A DNA stretch of 64,000 nt from an uncultured Dehalococcoidia bacterium. Lineage in GTDB: Bacteria; Chloroflexota; Dehalococcoidia; Lucifugimonadales; UBA3495. A model generated the notes under the pieces. That model was not told the origin of the DNA. It made no database searches and worked only from the letters and a program-made list of their open reading frames with translations. How positions within the stretch are numbered: the first letter of the stretch is position 1; each line of letters opens with the position of its first letter. The DNA lies in assembly GCA_951813535.1 (NCBI GenBank), contig OX638345.1:1543158-1607157 (forward strand), in the 5' to 3' direction. Below, piece after piece: positions 62,955-64,000 of this stretch. Made by a program: the position numbers and the translations under genes.

Positions 62955-64000
62955 ATGATCATCCTGCACGGAGGTTGGCGAGACGGCTGGATGTTGCTGT
63001 GGGGAGAGCAATCGCCGGAGGAACTGCGCTCCGAGGGTAATGGTAATCCGGCAGCCAATGAGCATCCCTACTGCGCTGGCCCCGAAGAGTTGCTCAACGT
63101 CCTGGACAATGCCGCGCCCGGGTTTGAAGCGGGCTCGGGCGAAACAGTCTCGGCTGCCGCGTGGCTGCCCAGTCGGGGTGGCAGCCCTCTTCCGTCCAGC
63201 GCCCTGGTGGCGGACCCGCCCAAATCCAGGGCAAAACCCAGGCTGATGCCGTGGTCCATACCCGCCTACCGGCTGTCTCCGGCGGAGGCCATCCCCGTAT
63301 TGCAGGCCGGCACGGGGCAGGGGATGCTGACCAGCGGCGTGGGTATCGGAGCGGACCTGGCCTACTGGAGCCAGGCGGTGCGCTTCGGTGCGGGGGTGGT
63401 GGCTCGCCAGCAGTTCCTGCCGGGGATAGTCCACGACGCAGGCGGCATGCGCGCCGCCTGGATGCCGCTGTTCATCGGAGCCGACGCCGAGCGGCTGGCT
63501 CGGCTGAGCCAACGCATGCCGGCGGCGGCGCGGGCGCTGTCGGATTCCGACGCGGGCCAACCGCCCGACCAGCCGGCGGCCGCTGTCCTCAGGACCTTCG
63601 TCGCCGCGGTGGTGGACAGCCTGCTCAGAAATGCCAACGGCGCTCCGGAGGTGGCTGCACCCAGGGGCCGCCGCAAGGAGCCAGTTTTCGACAGCGTGCA
63701 CGACGCGTGGCTGCATGGCCTGAAGTCAGTCGACGGAAAGGTGCACGGTACTCCGGAGCAACTGGGACAACTGCGGATGCAGGTGGCGGAATGGCAGCGG
63801 CCCATCGCCCTCACGGCCAGCGCGCCGTTTCGGGTCTGCTTTCGGCTTGAAGAACCGCCGGAGCCGCCCGGCGATGAGTCCGACCTGGCCCCGGCACAGC
63901 AGGACGGGTGGTATCTGCGCTACCTGCTGCAATCCCACGAGGATCCGAGCCTGCTGCTGCCCGCCAGCGCGGTCTGGAAAACTGGCCGCCAGCGGGTCCC
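62955..64000 (+). CDS. SNF2-type DEAD/DEAH helicase, N-terminal part (runs off window)
   Basis: Frame open from ATG 62955 to the window end (348 codons, no stop). M-I-I-L-H-G-G-W near the start, and the late segment P-F-R-V-C-F-R-L-E-E-P followed by W-Y-L-R-Y-L-L-Q-S-H-E-D-P-S-L-L-L-P-A and V-W, match the N-terminal SNF2-helicase-associated domain of long bacterial Swi2/Snf2 ATPases (about 1000 aa). The ATPase motifs should lie beyond the window. Such genes often accompany SWIM zinc-finger proteins or accessory islands. Confidence 0.8.
   Translation, partial: MIILHGGWRDGWMLLWGEQSPEELRSEGNGNPAANEHPYCAGPEELLNVLDNAAPGFEAGSGETVSAAAWLPSRGGSPLPSSALVADPPKSRAKPRLMPWSIPAYRLSPAEAIPVLQAGTGQGMLTSGVGIGADLAYWSQAVRFGAGVVARQQFLPGIVHDAGGMRAAWMPLFIGADAERLARLSQRMPAAARALSDSDAGQPPDQPAAAVLRTFVAAVVDSLLRNANGAPEVAAPRGRRKEPVFDSVHDAWLHGLKSVDGKVHGTPEQLGQLRMQVAEWQRPIALTASAPFRVCFRLEEPPEPPGDESDLAPAQQDGWYLRYLLQSHEDPSLLLPASAVWKTGRQRV

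Noticed and set aside
1..64000. tRNA or rRNA genes
   Set aside because: I saw no T-loop GTTCRAATC-type block in a cloverleaf context and no rRNA sequence.

Overview
The window is about 60% GC bacterial DNA, densely coded on both strands. No rRNA or tRNA gene was recognised. The gene families (luciferase-like monooxygenases, CocE/NonD hydrolase, hydantoinase/DUF917 pair, Rv2578c-type radical SAM protein, sulfopyruvate-decarboxylase-like enzyme, substrate-binding proteins without signal peptides, squalene-hopene cyclase) suggest an uncultured Chloroflexota, perhaps of the SAR202/Dehalococcoidia type. That placement is inference from gene content only.

Layout. 1-24 kb: housekeeping and catabolic genes (aquaporin, PEP-mutase-like lyase, FIST sensor with a binding protein, ComD/ComE-like decarboxylase, uvrC, decayed mgtE, aldehyde dehydrogenase, PIG-L deacetylase, MmcB-like nuclease, LLM oxidoreductase, HEPN/MNT toxin-antitoxin, argH, rpe, rpmB). 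23.9-26.5 kb: an ArsC-like gene with an in-frame TGA, then mutL. 27-40.5 kb: hydrolase, Rieske oxygenase remnant, radical SAM protein, hydantoinase operon, SDR, lipoprotein, GlcG-like protein, arylsulfotransferase-like protein and a second binding-protein/LLM pair. 41.2-43.4 kb: a decayed repeat-rich surface protein. 43.8-45.5 kb: an NCS2 permease with a C-terminal ATPase-like domain. 45.9-47.7 kb: fused IS701-like/IS21 remnants. 48-51.5 kb: squalene-hopene cyclase and an isoprenoid reductase. 53-62 kb: an accessory island with an IS66 element, a type II-C CRISPR-Cas locus (two-repeat array, predicted tracrRNA, cas2, cas1, frameshifted cas9) and an IS1380 element. 62.2-64 kb: a HigBA module and the start of an SNF2-family helicase gene cut by the window end.

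The strongest unexpected signal is a pair of candidate selenocysteine codons. The ArsC-like gene has a strong ribosome binding site and ATG upstream of an in-frame TGA. That TGA replaces the first Cys of a CxxC motif (UGA-Ser-Ser-Cys-Arg-Lys), and a hairpin with a G-rich apical loop follows directly. A THI5/NMT1-like gene at 6982-7905 likewise continues in frame through one TGA followed by a short hairpin. The second signal is a compact II-C CRISPR locus whose anti-repeat/tracrRNA is visible from pairing with the repeat, but whose cas9 carries a single-base frameshift.

Many genes in the accessory parts are broken: a 16-bp duplication in the IS66 transposase, a 48-bp duplication and amber stop in the IS1380 transposase, a 23-nt hairpin insertion in istB, and frameshifts in higB, cas9, the Rieske gene and the surface protein. 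This points to decay of mobile DNA, possibly with some assembly error. The first 14 bases of the window match the outer end of the IS1380 element at 61784-61797, so the contig may begin at the edge of another copy of that element.
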